Positions 5,669-11,833 of a stretch of 11,833 nucleotides of DNA are shown here, in pieces. A program made the position numbers and the translations under genes. This stretch comes from Alistipes sp. UBA943 (GTDB lineage Bacteria; Bacteroidota; Bacteroidia; Bacteroidales; Rikenellaceae). The notes below the pieces were generated by a model, which was given only the letters and a program-made list of their open reading frames with translations, had not been told where the DNA came from and made no database searches. The stretch spans positions 1 to 11,833 of the forward strand of contig DBDB01000053.1 of NCBI GenBank assembly GCA_002293345.1, given 5' to 3'. Each line of letters starts with the position of its first letter. The stretch's first letter is position 1.

Positions 5669-7030
5669 TTATTTCAGAAAGATCGTCCAGTATTTCCCCT
5701 GCACGGCAGTGATTGCGATGCGTTGCGTGCCACCCGCACGCACAGGTCTGTGTATGGATGCGGGGAAATTGGCTTTGAACACCGTGGCACGGAGATTTTT
5801 GAGTGTGCGAGGGTTGTAGGGTTCGATGCGTTCGATCTCTATCCATCGTCCGAGTAGTCCCTCGACAGGCTCATCTGCAAATCCATATCCATTGTTATCC
5901 CATATATCGACTTTGCCATCGAGATGAGCGAAGACGAGCCTCGCTTTTTGGGTTGCCACGTCGGGGATAAAGAGGTACTTGTAACTATTTATTTTTGCAG
6001 CGAAGCTGCTTGGTCTGCCGCCATCCCCCTGCGGCAGGCCAAAACCGAGGTTTTGATCCTCCGCTGGCTGCATCCCCGAGGAGAACGATCCGATCCCGAT
6101 GGCTGTTGCAGTGAGCGTGGGATGGTCGAATTCAGGGGATACGTATATAAGCACCTCTTTGCACTCGTTATTGAGCGACACCACTTCCACGTGCGCGTTG
6201 GGAAAGATCCGGAACGCCTCATCGACATCGAAGAGAGGCGATAGTTTGATACAGAGTTTATGTGTTGAGCCATCCGGAGCCACCGGTACCGCCATTACGT
6301 TGGGAGAGCAATCTTCGATCCTCACTTTTTTCTTCCCCGCGGCGTCGCGTCTATCGGGATCGACATAGATCCAGTCGAATTTATTTACTCCCACCCCCTG
6401 CCCCCTCCCGGGAGGGGGTGATTTTATTTCGTTTTGAACCATGTGGTCTCCGACCACATGGTTCAAAACTTGTTTTACGGGAGGAGCGGTGTTTTTTGTT
6501 TTCGCCGCCTTCGGCGGCCAGCTCGTAGCCATCCCCGGGCGTAGAGCTGAACGCTCCACGCTGGCTACATCGCTCGGATTGGATAGTGACGCTAAATAAT
6601 CTTCGGCATCGGCATTGACGACGGTGACATTGGTGATACCGAGACGCCTGAAATTTTCACGTGCCACGGCGGCAAGAACGGGGTCACGTTCCACGGACAC
6701 GACATGGTCGAATCGTTGCGACAGTGCCCACGTGTCGACACCCAGGCCACACGTGAGGTCGAGGACTGTGTGCCCGGAGAGCTCCTTGTGTAAGGCCAAT
6801 ACTTCGCTTGACGCCTGTTCATAGGCACGTGGCGGGATGATGCACCGTGCTTCGTAGAAGGACGGGAGTTTCTTTTTGGCACGTTGCAGGTATTTGACCT
6901 GGGTAGCCACTGTTGGTGCGTGCGGCAGGCGCTTATCGAGCGCTATCGCGACGGGGTCGCGATCGAGGCACGCCTCGACTGCCGCACGCCCCTCGGCGCT
7001 AACGAGCCACTCTAATTCGTGCAATTCCAT
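5669..7030 (-). CDS. THUMP-like class I SAM-dependent methyltransferase with two palindromic insertions
   Basis: A 453 aa cytoplasmic methyltransferase, longer than the roughly 390 aa I expect for this Bacteroidota family. Residues 86-146 form the SAM-binding start of a Rossmann fold: motif I DLTCGLGVD (91-99), the acidic VERD (113-116), and NADAEDYL (139-146). The active-site strand reads VDPDRR (223-228). The C-terminus (about 395-453) resembles the THUMP-like domain, suggesting an RNA substrate, although none is established. Two segments look foreign: about 150-216, between NADAEDYLASL and FDWIYVDPDRR, and about 317-347. Both are encoded by DNA dense in inverted repeats and both keep the frame. 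The start ATG at 7030 overlaps the comEC 3' end by 32 bp. The catalytic motifs are intact, so the enzyme may still work. Confidence 0.87.
   Translation of the reverse strand: MELHELEWLVSAEGRAAVEACLDRDPVAIALDKRLPHAPTVATQVKYLQRAKKKLPSFYEARCIIPPRAYEQASSEVLALHKELSGHTVLDLTCGLGVDTWALSQRFDHVVSVERDPVLAAVARENFRRLGITNVTVVNADAEDYLASLSNPSDVASVERSALRPGMATSWPPKAAKTKNTAPPVKQVLNHVVGDHMVQNEIKSPPPGRGQGVGVNKFDWIYVDPDRRDAAGKKKVRIEDCSPNVMAVPVAPDGSTHKLCIKLSPLFDVDEAFRIFPNAHVEVVSLNNECKEVLIYVSPEFDHPTLTATAIGIGSFSSGMQPAEDQNLGFGLPQGDGGRPSSFAAKINSYKYLFIPDVATQKARLVFAHLDGKVDIWDNNGYGFADEPVEGLLGRWIEIERIEPYNPRTLKNLRATVFKANFPASIHRPVRAGGTQRIAITAVQGKYWTIFLK
5990..6082 (-). repeat. In-frame palindromic insertion 2 in the methyltransferase gene
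   Basis: Encodes roughly residues 317-347. Within 93 bp there are three hairpins: GCAGC-GAA-GCTGC (5997-6009), GGTCTGCCGC/GCGGCAGGCC (6012-6021 with 6031-6040, one mismatch), and CAAAACC-GA-GGTTTTG (6040-6055). A further TCCTC/GAGGA pair lies at 6057-6061 and 6078-6082. The translation is Gly/Ser/Pro-rich and does not look like a conserved core strand or helix. Boundaries are approximate. Confidence 0.5.
6401..6418. repeat. Perfect 18 bp C/G palindrome
   Basis: CCCCCTCCCGGGAGGGGG is a perfect 9+9 palindrome with no spacer. A CACCCCC at 6393-6399 can alternatively pair with GGGGGTG at 6414-6420. It lies inside insertion 1. Confidence 0.8.
6431..6469. repeat. Perfect hairpin, 18 bp arms and 3 nt loop
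   Basis: GTTTTGAACCATGTGGTC (6431-6448) is the exact reverse complement of 6452-6469, with a TCC loop. It lies wholly inside the methyltransferase reading frame and encodes the stretch VLNHVVGDHMVQN. A 36-base perfect match in coding DNA is far beyond chance and marks an inserted element. Confidence 0.93.
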
Positions 7031-8138
7031 AGGTAACGAGAATCATGACGGCATACGCGGCCCAGCATGCGAGCGCTGAGATTTGTATCTTGACAACGGC
7101 ATTGGGAAGCGCTGCGGCCCATTGGACGAGGTTGTTTTGTGTGGCGGTGGCGGTATCGAGAAGCCACGGCACGCCCGGCAGGAAGGGCAGTATCATCCAC
7201 ACGGCACCTACCCCGACGATCACGTTGGCGATGGCAATGACGATGGGATTCAACGGCACACCGATGACAGATATCTGTCCGAACGTGTGCGCGATGAGCG
7301 GCGCGGTGGCTACGGTGGCGGCTATGCCGACACCCGCAATGCCCAGCAGGGCATTGCCGATGGCCCACGGGCCATGTAGCCACCGCGCCGCCGGGACAGC
7401 CCAGAGGATGATCCCCGCGACGGCAATGAAGGAGAGCTGGAACGACAGAGAGAACAGGAAGAGCGGGTTGACGATCAGCATCATGAATGCCGCTGCGGCA
7501 AGGGTATTGAGACTGACGTACGCGGAGGAGGATGCGAGCGAGAATTGGAGCACGGAGAACATGAATGCAGCGCGTATAACGCTGGGCGGGAAGTTTGCGA
7601 TGGCGGCGTATATCCACACGAGGAGTATCACGACGCCGTTTCGCCACCGGTGTCCGTTCGGCGCGAGGAGCAACCACCGCAGGAGGAAGTTGGCCAACAT
7701 GAACACGATCCCCACGTGCAACCCCGACACAGCGAGCAGGTGCGACGTACCGCTTCGCGCATAGGCGGAACGCAATTCGTACGAGATCCCGGTTTTGTCC
7801 CCCGCCACCATGGCATTGACGACAGCCTGCCCATCCTCGGGGAGATCGAGTCTGTCGAGACGTTCCGCAGCACCTCGATGCAGTGCATTGGCAGGACGCA
7901 TCCGCAGGTCGTCGACCGATTGGTGGAGTATGTCGTGACGCAGGTTGTATGACGATATGCCGAACAGGAAGATTGCCGCGATCGTGAGCGGCGTCGAGTC
8001 CCATCGCCATGCGAGGAGGAGACAGAGGAGGAGTCCTCCGGCCGAGAGCCACAGCGGCAGGAATACGTACGACGCAACGATAATTCCGGCTGCAAGGGGG
8101 ATTAATGCCCACAGTAGGGGTGTGGCAGCACGGTTCAT
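6999..8138 (-). CDS. comEC: Minimal ComEC/Rec2-family membrane protein (competence domain only)
   Basis: A 379 aa polytopic inner-membrane protein. In competent bacteria ComEC forms the channel that takes single-stranded DNA into the cytoplasm. The family signature is clear: AGDKTGIS (112-119), then RSGTSHLLAVSGLHVGI (128-144). The rest is mostly hydrophobic segments: two or three near the N-terminus and about seven after residue 140. It is far shorter than full ComEC proteins (700-800 aa). It lacks a recognisable N-terminal DUF4131 OB domain and has no C-terminal metallo-beta-lactamase domain. Its start shares one base with the lptD stop (TGATG), and its 3' end overlaps the methyltransferase by 32 bp, so it sits in the middle of one operon. 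DNA uptake by such a short form is not assured. Confidence 0.88.
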   Translation of the reverse strand: MNRAATPLLWALIPLAAGIIVASYVFLPLWLSAGGLLLCLLLAWRWDSTPLTIAAIFLFGISSYNLRHDILHQSVDDLRMRPANALHRGAAERLDRLDLPEDGQAVVNAMVAGDKTGISYELRSAYARSGTSHLLAVSGLHVGIVFMLANFLLRWLLLAPNGHRWRNGVVILLVWIYAAIANFPPSVIRAAFMFSVLQFSLASSSAYVSLNTLAAAAFMMLIVNPLFLFSLSFQLSFIAVAGIILWAVPAARWLHGPWAIGNALLGIAGVGIAATVATAPLIAHTFGQISVIGVPLNPIVIAIANVIVGVGAVWMILPFLPGVPWLLDTATATQNNLVQWAAALPNAVVKIQISALACWAAYAVMILVTYGIARIRVAR

Positions 8139-10885
8139 CAGTATAGTTCGGGACGGTTGTCGAACATACTTTGCGACTTATCGTATTTGAGGTCTTTGAG
8201 CGATTGCGCCTTGACGCTGATGTTGAAGCTCCAGCTTTTGTACTGTCCGAAGGGCACCCACGCGAACGACATTTGCCAACAGTGCAGGTCACGCGAGATG
8301 GTGATGTTGGCCGGAGTGAGCTGCCGTGTCTGGAAGTCGTAACCGCCCGACACGGTGACTCCCAGTTTGGGCAGGACGGTCACGTCTCCCTGTACGGTGA
8401 CGGTCTGCGTGAAGTTTCGCTGATAACCGGTGGTACCGTTATTGAACGGTGTGGCGGAGTAGTTGACCGAGTAACTGAATCCGAAGTTCCACGGTATCGA
8501 GAAGTCGTAATAGGCCTTCGCCATAAGTATTCGCCTTTCGGCGGGATTCATCGGGTTGTCGGGATCGAAATAAAAGGGGTTGAGTACCGGAGCTGACGTG
8601 ATGTCGTTGGTGGCGGGCATGGAGGTGTCCTGACGCGAGTTGAACGTATATCCGATGGAGGTAGCTGCATTGGCGATACGTCCGGGGAAGAACAGTTTGT
8701 TGATGCGTTTGCCGTCGGGCGTGACCCGATAGGGGTCGAGGGTGGCTGTGACGGTGATGCCGAAGTTTTGGAACAGCGTGGTACGCAGCGAGAGGGGTAT
8801 GGTGGAGAGCCGCATCGAGTCGGCAACGAAGTTCCACGACACCTGCCCTATTCGGAACTCGTCGATGAGTTTGATCTTTCGCATGCCGGAGGTATCGCGT
8901 TTGGACAGCACCTTCATTTCGAGGGTTTGTGCCAACGATCCGTTGATGGCGAAGGTTTCACCCGAGGACGGCACCCCGAACACGGGATTCTGGTAGGGCG
9001 AATACATCAACGTACCTCCATCCGCATTGTTTTGCACCTCGTTTTGGTACTTGGTCGAGAAGTCCGGTGCGTACGACACGCTGATCGACGGTGAGAGGGT
9101 GTGTCGAATGGCTTGTATTTTCCGCTCTTTATTTTTGGTTTCGTATCGTCCATATATGGTCGTCGATGCTTGCAGCGCGACGTTGTAATTCCACAGGCGG
9201 TAGAACCCGTACTTTTGCGGCAACGTATCGACAGCCCCTGGGGCTATTCCGGTCTCCGGGTTGGGCGTCCCTCCATCCGGATTCCACACCCTCGTCTGAC
9301 GTTTGAAATACCACTTCTCGGTGTAGTTGGCCGTTGGGCCGAAGTTGATGTATTTGAACAGGTTGTAGGTTGCGGCGACGGGTATCGAGTGCTCGAATCC
9401 GAACTGCATTCTTTCGAGGGTCTGTTTCTTGAATATTTCGGATTCCTTGGCGTCGACCTTGTTGTTGAACTTACCGGTGTAACGGATATTGATCTTCTCG
9501 TACCACCGCTGTTCGCCCATCATCTCTTTTCGTTTGAAGGGATATATGGTGGCGACGTTGAACACGACGTTCGGGAGCATGATGGCGAGCGTCCCGCTCT
9601 GCGAGTTTTGCGACACGGACATATTGGCCGACAGCGACATCGGAGTCCCGAGCCAGCTTTTGGAGTACGCGATCGTGGAGCTGGTTTGGGTCTGGAGTGC
9701 ATCGTGCAGGGATTGCGCGGAGGTCTTGTTGAAGTTCGCCGTACGGAAATCCACCGACGCGGAGAAGGTCGATCCGGGATTCGCTTTGGGATCCTGGGTG
9801 TGTTGCCAGTTGAGCTGGAAGTTATTCTCCTTGATATAGTCCGGCGACAGCGGTTCACCGACCCTCACATCGGAGAAGAAGAACTTGAAACTACCCTGGT
9901 GTTTGTACCGTTTCATGTATTGCGTGGTAGCTTCCGCCTCCCACGACCCGAGGGTGTACACACCGCCCCGCACGGCCAGATCCATGTGTTGCGATATGGC
10001 GAAGTAGTAACCCAGCCCGCGCATGAAGAATCCCTTGGTGGCCTCCTCGCCGAACGTGGGGAAGAGCAGGCCGGATTTGGGTCCCTGACTGATGGGGAAG
10101 AATCCTTCGGGGATGAGCGGGAAGTATATCGGCACATCTTCGAGCACCATGTACGCGGGCCCCGTGACGACTTTTTTGCCGGGAATCATCTTGGCGCGTG
10201 TCATTTCGAGATAGAAGTGCGGGTGGTCCGTATTGGGGCACGTGGTGTACTTACCGTCGTAAATGTACGACACGTTATCCTCCATCTTTTTCACCTCGCC
10301 GCCGATCAACCATCCGTCACCTTCCTGTGTCGCCACGCCTTTGATTTTCGCCTTTTTGGAGCCCATGTTGTAGGTAATGTCCTCCATCGAGTAGGGGGTG
10401 GACGCCCCTTCGGTGAACGTGGGACGCGTGGTTGTGGCGACGCCCTCGATGGTATCGGTACGCCCTTCGGCGAAGATGGTTTTGGCATCCATATCGACAC
10501 GCATGTAGTCGCCTTTGAGGTTGATATTTTGGTACGTTACGTCGCCCCCGCCATAGAGTTGCACAGTACGTCTTCGTACGTCGTAGAACATCGAGTCATT
10601 GGTTTTGGAGGATATAATATCATCGAGACCTGCTCCGCCCCCGCCCTCTTGCCGGCGAGTGGTGTCTCGCGGGATGGAGTCGGTACTGCTGAGGCGGGGT
10701 TGTATGGATTCGTTCGAGATGGAGTCGCGCTGTATGGAATCGGATTGTGTGGAGTCGCTTCGCAGTGAATCCTGTACAGCGACATCGAACTCTTGTGCGG
10801 TTCCGATGGCACGCGTGAAGAGCGGCAACAGGAAGACGGACAAGAATATTGCCGACAGAGAGAAGTATTTTATGCGCTGCTTCAA
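8138..10885 (-). CDS. lptD: LPS assembly outer-membrane protein LptD
   Basis: A 915 aa outer-membrane protein of the LptD/OstA family, which inserts lipopolysaccharide into the outer leaflet with LptE. Residues 1-30 are a signal peptide (KQRIK, hydrophobic core, likely cleavage near TRA or GTA). A Ser/Asp-rich linker with pentapeptide repeats follows (44-73). About 97-230 is the periplasmic OstA jellyroll (FYDVRRRTVQLYGGGDVTYQ and AKTIFAEG). The remainder is an amphipathic beta-barrel ending in a C-terminal aromatic Tyr. Only two cysteines occur, Cys216 (YTTCPNTD) and Cys869 (DLHCWQM), which could make a single disulfide. The start is TTG at 10885: an in-frame TAA sits 6 bp upstream, and the next Met (99) would lose the signal peptide. 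It leads the lptD-comEC-methyltransferase operon. Confidence 0.94.
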   Translation of the reverse strand: MKQRIKYFSLSAIFLSVFLLPLFTRAIGTAQEFDVAVQDSLRSDSTQSDSIQRDSISNESIQPRLSSTDSIPRDTTRRQEGGGGAGLDDIISSKTNDSMFYDVRRRTVQLYGGGDVTYQNINLKGDYMRVDMDAKTIFAEGRTDTIEGVATTTRPTFTEGASTPYSMEDITYNMGSKKAKIKGVATQEGDGWLIGGEVKKMEDNVSYIYDGKYTTCPNTDHPHFYLEMTRAKMIPGKKVVTGPAYMVLEDVPIYFPLIPEGFFPISQGPKSGLLFPTFGEEATKGFFMRGLGYYFAISQHMDLAVRGGVYTLGSWEAEATTQYMKRYKHQGSFKFFFSDVRVGEPLSPDYIKENNFQLNWQHTQDPKANPGSTFSASVDFRTANFNKTSAQSLHDALQTQTSSTIAYSKSWLGTPMSLSANMSVSQNSQSGTLAIMLPNVVFNVATIYPFKRKEMMGEQRWYEKINIRYTGKFNNKVDAKESEIFKKQTLERMQFGFEHSIPVAATYNLFKYINFGPTANYTEKWYFKRQTRVWNPDGGTPNPETGIAPGAVDTLPQKYGFYRLWNYNVALQASTTIYGRYETKNKERKIQAIRHTLSPSISVSYAPDFSTKYQNEVQNNADGGTLMYSPYQNPVFGVPSSGETFAINGSLAQTLEMKVLSKRDTSGMRKIKLIDEFRIGQVSWNFVADSMRLSTIPLSLRTTLFQNFGITVTATLDPYRVTPDGKRINKLFFPGRIANAATSIGYTFNSRQDTSMPATNDITSAPVLNPFYFDPDNPMNPAERRILMAKAYYDFSIPWNFGFSYSVNYSATPFNNGTTGYQRNFTQTVTVQGDVTVLPKLGVTVSGGYDFQTRQLTPANITISRDLHCWQMSFAWVPFGQYKSWSFNISVKAQSLKDLKYDKSQSMFDNRPELY
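10667..10756 (-). repeat. Degenerate 15 bp tandem repeat encoding a [DE]-S-x-x-x pentapeptide
   Basis: LptD residues 44-63 read DSTQS, DSIQR, DSISN, ESIQP, and after one divergent unit DSIPR (69-73). The DNA units share GA-TCCA-type cores. They lie in the linker between the signal peptide and the jellyroll, where length changes should be tolerated. Confidence 0.6.
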
Positions 10886-10986
10886 TTTTTTTTAGTATCT
10901 TTGCCGACGGGTCGGCAAAACGCCCCGGCCGTGTGTTGAGATGGGGTTATTTGGGTTTTTTGTTAACTTGCAAATATAGTTAAAAA
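10886..10986. promoter_or_regulatory. Divergent promoter region between lptD and the amidase gene
   Basis: This 101 bp region should drive both genes. Plus strand: TATCTTTG (10896-10903) matches TAnnTTTG and would give the amidase a leader of about 75-80 nt. Minus strand: TATATTTG (10978-10971) also matches and would give lptD a leader of about 80 nt. No good -33 TTTG is visible for either. Each promoter therefore lies close to the other gene's start, so the two transcripts overlap. An eight-base A tract precedes the lptD TTG start. Confidence 0.5.
10900..10919. promoter_or_regulatory. 20 bp palindrome overlapping the amidase -7 box and the lptD leader
   Basis: TTTGCCGACGGGTCGGCAAA has perfect 9 bp arms around a GG centre. 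Its first four bases are the TTTG of the amidase -7 element. Read on the minus strand, it would form a hairpin in the lptD mRNA ending 14 nt before the start codon. It could be an operator for a dimeric repressor or an RNA structure. Neither is shown by the sequence alone. Confidence 0.6.
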
Positions 10987-11833
10987 ATGAGAACATCTAC
11001 GTCGAGGCGGCTATTTCTGCTCCTGCTATTCATGTTTTGCATGGTGGGACGCGACGCGCATGCCCAGGCCCATGCGGGTTTGGGAGTGGTGGTGATCGAC
11101 GCCGGGCACGGGGGGCGTGATCCGGGTGCTGTACACGGAGGTGTGCGCGAGAGCGACATCAACTTGAAGGTGGCGTTGAAACTGGGTGAGTTGATCCGGA
11201 AGCAGCTGCCCGGGGTGAAGGTGGTGTATACTCGCACGACGGACAGACATTTCCACGACAACAAGACGAAGGATCTACAGGCACGTGCCGACATTGCGAA
11301 CAACGCGGGCGGGGATCTGTTCATTTCGATTCACGCGAACGCGAACCCTTCGACGGCGGTACGCGGCGTTGAGACGCTGATCATGGGCGAGACGCCGCTG
11401 GAGCAGAACATGAACGAGCGCACGCTGTACAACAACCATAAGGATGAGTTGATCGACATGTCGAATGAGCGTACGGCGGCAATTGTGCGCGCCTATATCC
11501 AGAATTTACAGTTCACGTACGGACGCTACAGCGAGGCGATGGCGAAGCTGTCTCAGAAGCACTACAAGACGAAAGGTAAGATGGATCGTGGTGTGAAGCG
11601 TCAGCCGTTGATGGTGCTGTACGCGACGGACATGCCGGGTGTGTTGACCGAGATCGGATTTTTGTCGCACCCGCAGGAGCGTGCTTATTTGAATTCGGAA
11701 TCGGGACAGAACGAGATTGCCGCTACGTTGCTTGCGGCGGTGAAGGATTACGCGCGGTATGTGGGCGGCACGGCACCGGCATCTTCCGCAACTGCGGCGG
11801 CGTCGCAACCGGCGAAGCCGGTTGCACAGCCTC
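10987..11833 (+). CDS. N-acetylmuramoyl-L-alanine amidase (Amidase_3), C-terminus off the right edge
   Basis: 282 codons are visible and the frame is open at the window edge. The protein is a secreted zinc amidase that cuts the MurNAc-L-Ala bond of peptidoglycan during cell separation and wall turnover. Residues 1-27 are a signal peptide (RTSTSRR, a Leu/Phe core, AHA). The zinc ligands are His41 (DAGHGG), Glu55 (GVRESDINL) and His116 (FISIHANAN); the catalytic Glu222 is in LTEIGFLS. Between them, residues about 135-192 form a charged helical insert, where related amidases carry a regulatory helix. From residue 261 an Ala/Pro/Ser-rich linker begins, so a further domain (perhaps a cell-wall-binding LysM) may lie beyond the edge (inference). 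It is divergent from lptD, a neighbourhood I associate with Bacteroidota. Confidence 0.93.
   Translation, partial: MRTSTSRRLFLLLLFMFCMVGRDAHAQAHAGLGVVVIDAGHGGRDPGAVHGGVRESDINLKVALKLGELIRKQLPGVKVVYTRTTDRHFHDNKTKDLQARADIANNAGGDLFISIHANANPSTAVRGVETLIMGETPLEQNMNERTLYNNHKDELIDMSNERTAAIVRAYIQNLQFTYGRYSEAMAKLSQKHYKTKGKMDRGVKRQPLMVLYATDMPGVLTEIGFLSHPQERAYLNSESGQNEIAATLLAAVKDYARYVGGTAPASSATAAASQPAKPVAQP

Larger units (their letters stand above)
6383..6583 (-). repeat. In-frame composite palindromic insertion 1 in the methyltransferase gene
   Basis: About 201 bp encoding residues 150-216, between two conserved core motifs. It contains four inverted repeats: a C/G palindrome (6401-6418), the 18 bp hairpin (6431-6469), GCCGCC-TTC-GGCGGC (6504-6518), and a GTAGCCA/TGGCTAC pair (6525-6531 with 6562-6568) enclosing GCGTAGAGC/GCTCCACGC (6539-6547 with 6553-6561, one mismatch). 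The insert keeps the reading frame. The segment including SPPPGRGQGVGV looks like a translated dispersed repeat. Boundaries are inferred from where the methyltransferase core breaks off and resumes. Confidence 0.65.

Noticed and set aside
6383..6583. CRISPR array or complete insertion sequence in the methyltransferase gene
   Set aside because: The repeats are different palindromes without regular spacers, and there is no transposase or target duplication that I can recognise.
7012..8292. 426-codon minus-strand frame across comEC and the lptD 3' end
   Set aside because: It is the wrong frame of comEC, rich in Arg/Cys/His with no hydrophobic pattern; the ComEC frame has the family signature and overlaps its neighbours sensibly.
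9101..10768. 555-codon open frame on the plus strand opposite lptD
   Set aside because: It lies fully antisense to a well-supported LptD, has no recognisable domain, and is rich in residues expected from reading GC-rich codons backwards.
1..11833. Sigma-54 (-24/-12) promoter that the activator might control
   Set aside because: I scanned several TGGCAC occurrences on both strands by eye; none had TTGC at the required spacing.

Overview
The window looks like chromosomal DNA of a GC-moderate to GC-rich Bacteroidota bacterium, most likely order Bacteroidales and perhaps a Rikenellaceae-like lineage (the family-level guess is weak). The evidence is a DUF4290 protein, a Bacteroidota-type LptD of 915 aa, a HdrC/HdrB pair of the kind seen in anaerobic Bacteroidota, a FISUMP-type protein remnant, weak Shine-Dalgarno sequences, and several matches to the Bacteroidota -7 promoter element TAnnTTTG. 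There is no rRNA, tRNA, CRISPR array or insertion sequence that I can see.

Left block (1-4087, all on the minus strand, so transcribed right to left): DUF4290 protein, lpxH (lipid A synthesis), thyA, folA, then hdrC and a truncated hdrB running off the left edge. The first four genes are packed with a 9 bp gap, a 16 bp overlap and a 2 bp gap. thyA and folA form the dTMP cycle: ThyA oxidises methylene-tetrahydrofolate to dihydrofolate and FolA reduces it back. hdrCB follows after a 47 bp spacer that holds its own possible promoter and a set of nested inverted repeats.

Middle (4088-5668): an AT-rich 190 bp divergent region with a plausible promoter, then a plus-strand sigma-54 activator that has lost the receiver phosphorylation residues and the Fis DNA-binding domain. 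A 233 bp convergent gap after it is mostly filled by the C-terminal remnant of a FISUMP-domain protein.

Right block (5669-10885, minus strand): lptD, a minimal comEC and a THUMP-like SAM methyltransferase form an overlapping operon. The methyltransferase gene carries two in-frame insertions built from palindromic DNA, including a perfect hairpin with 18 bp arms. Divergent from lptD is a periplasmic N-acetylmuramoyl-L-alanine amidase (10987 to the right edge); the two genes share a 101 bp promoter region with a 20 bp palindrome. The envelope theme (LpxH, LptD, amidase) is ordinary. The unusual content is the palindromic coding insertions, the degenerate sigma-54 activator and the FISUMP remnant. 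I do not see a clear new multi-gene system.
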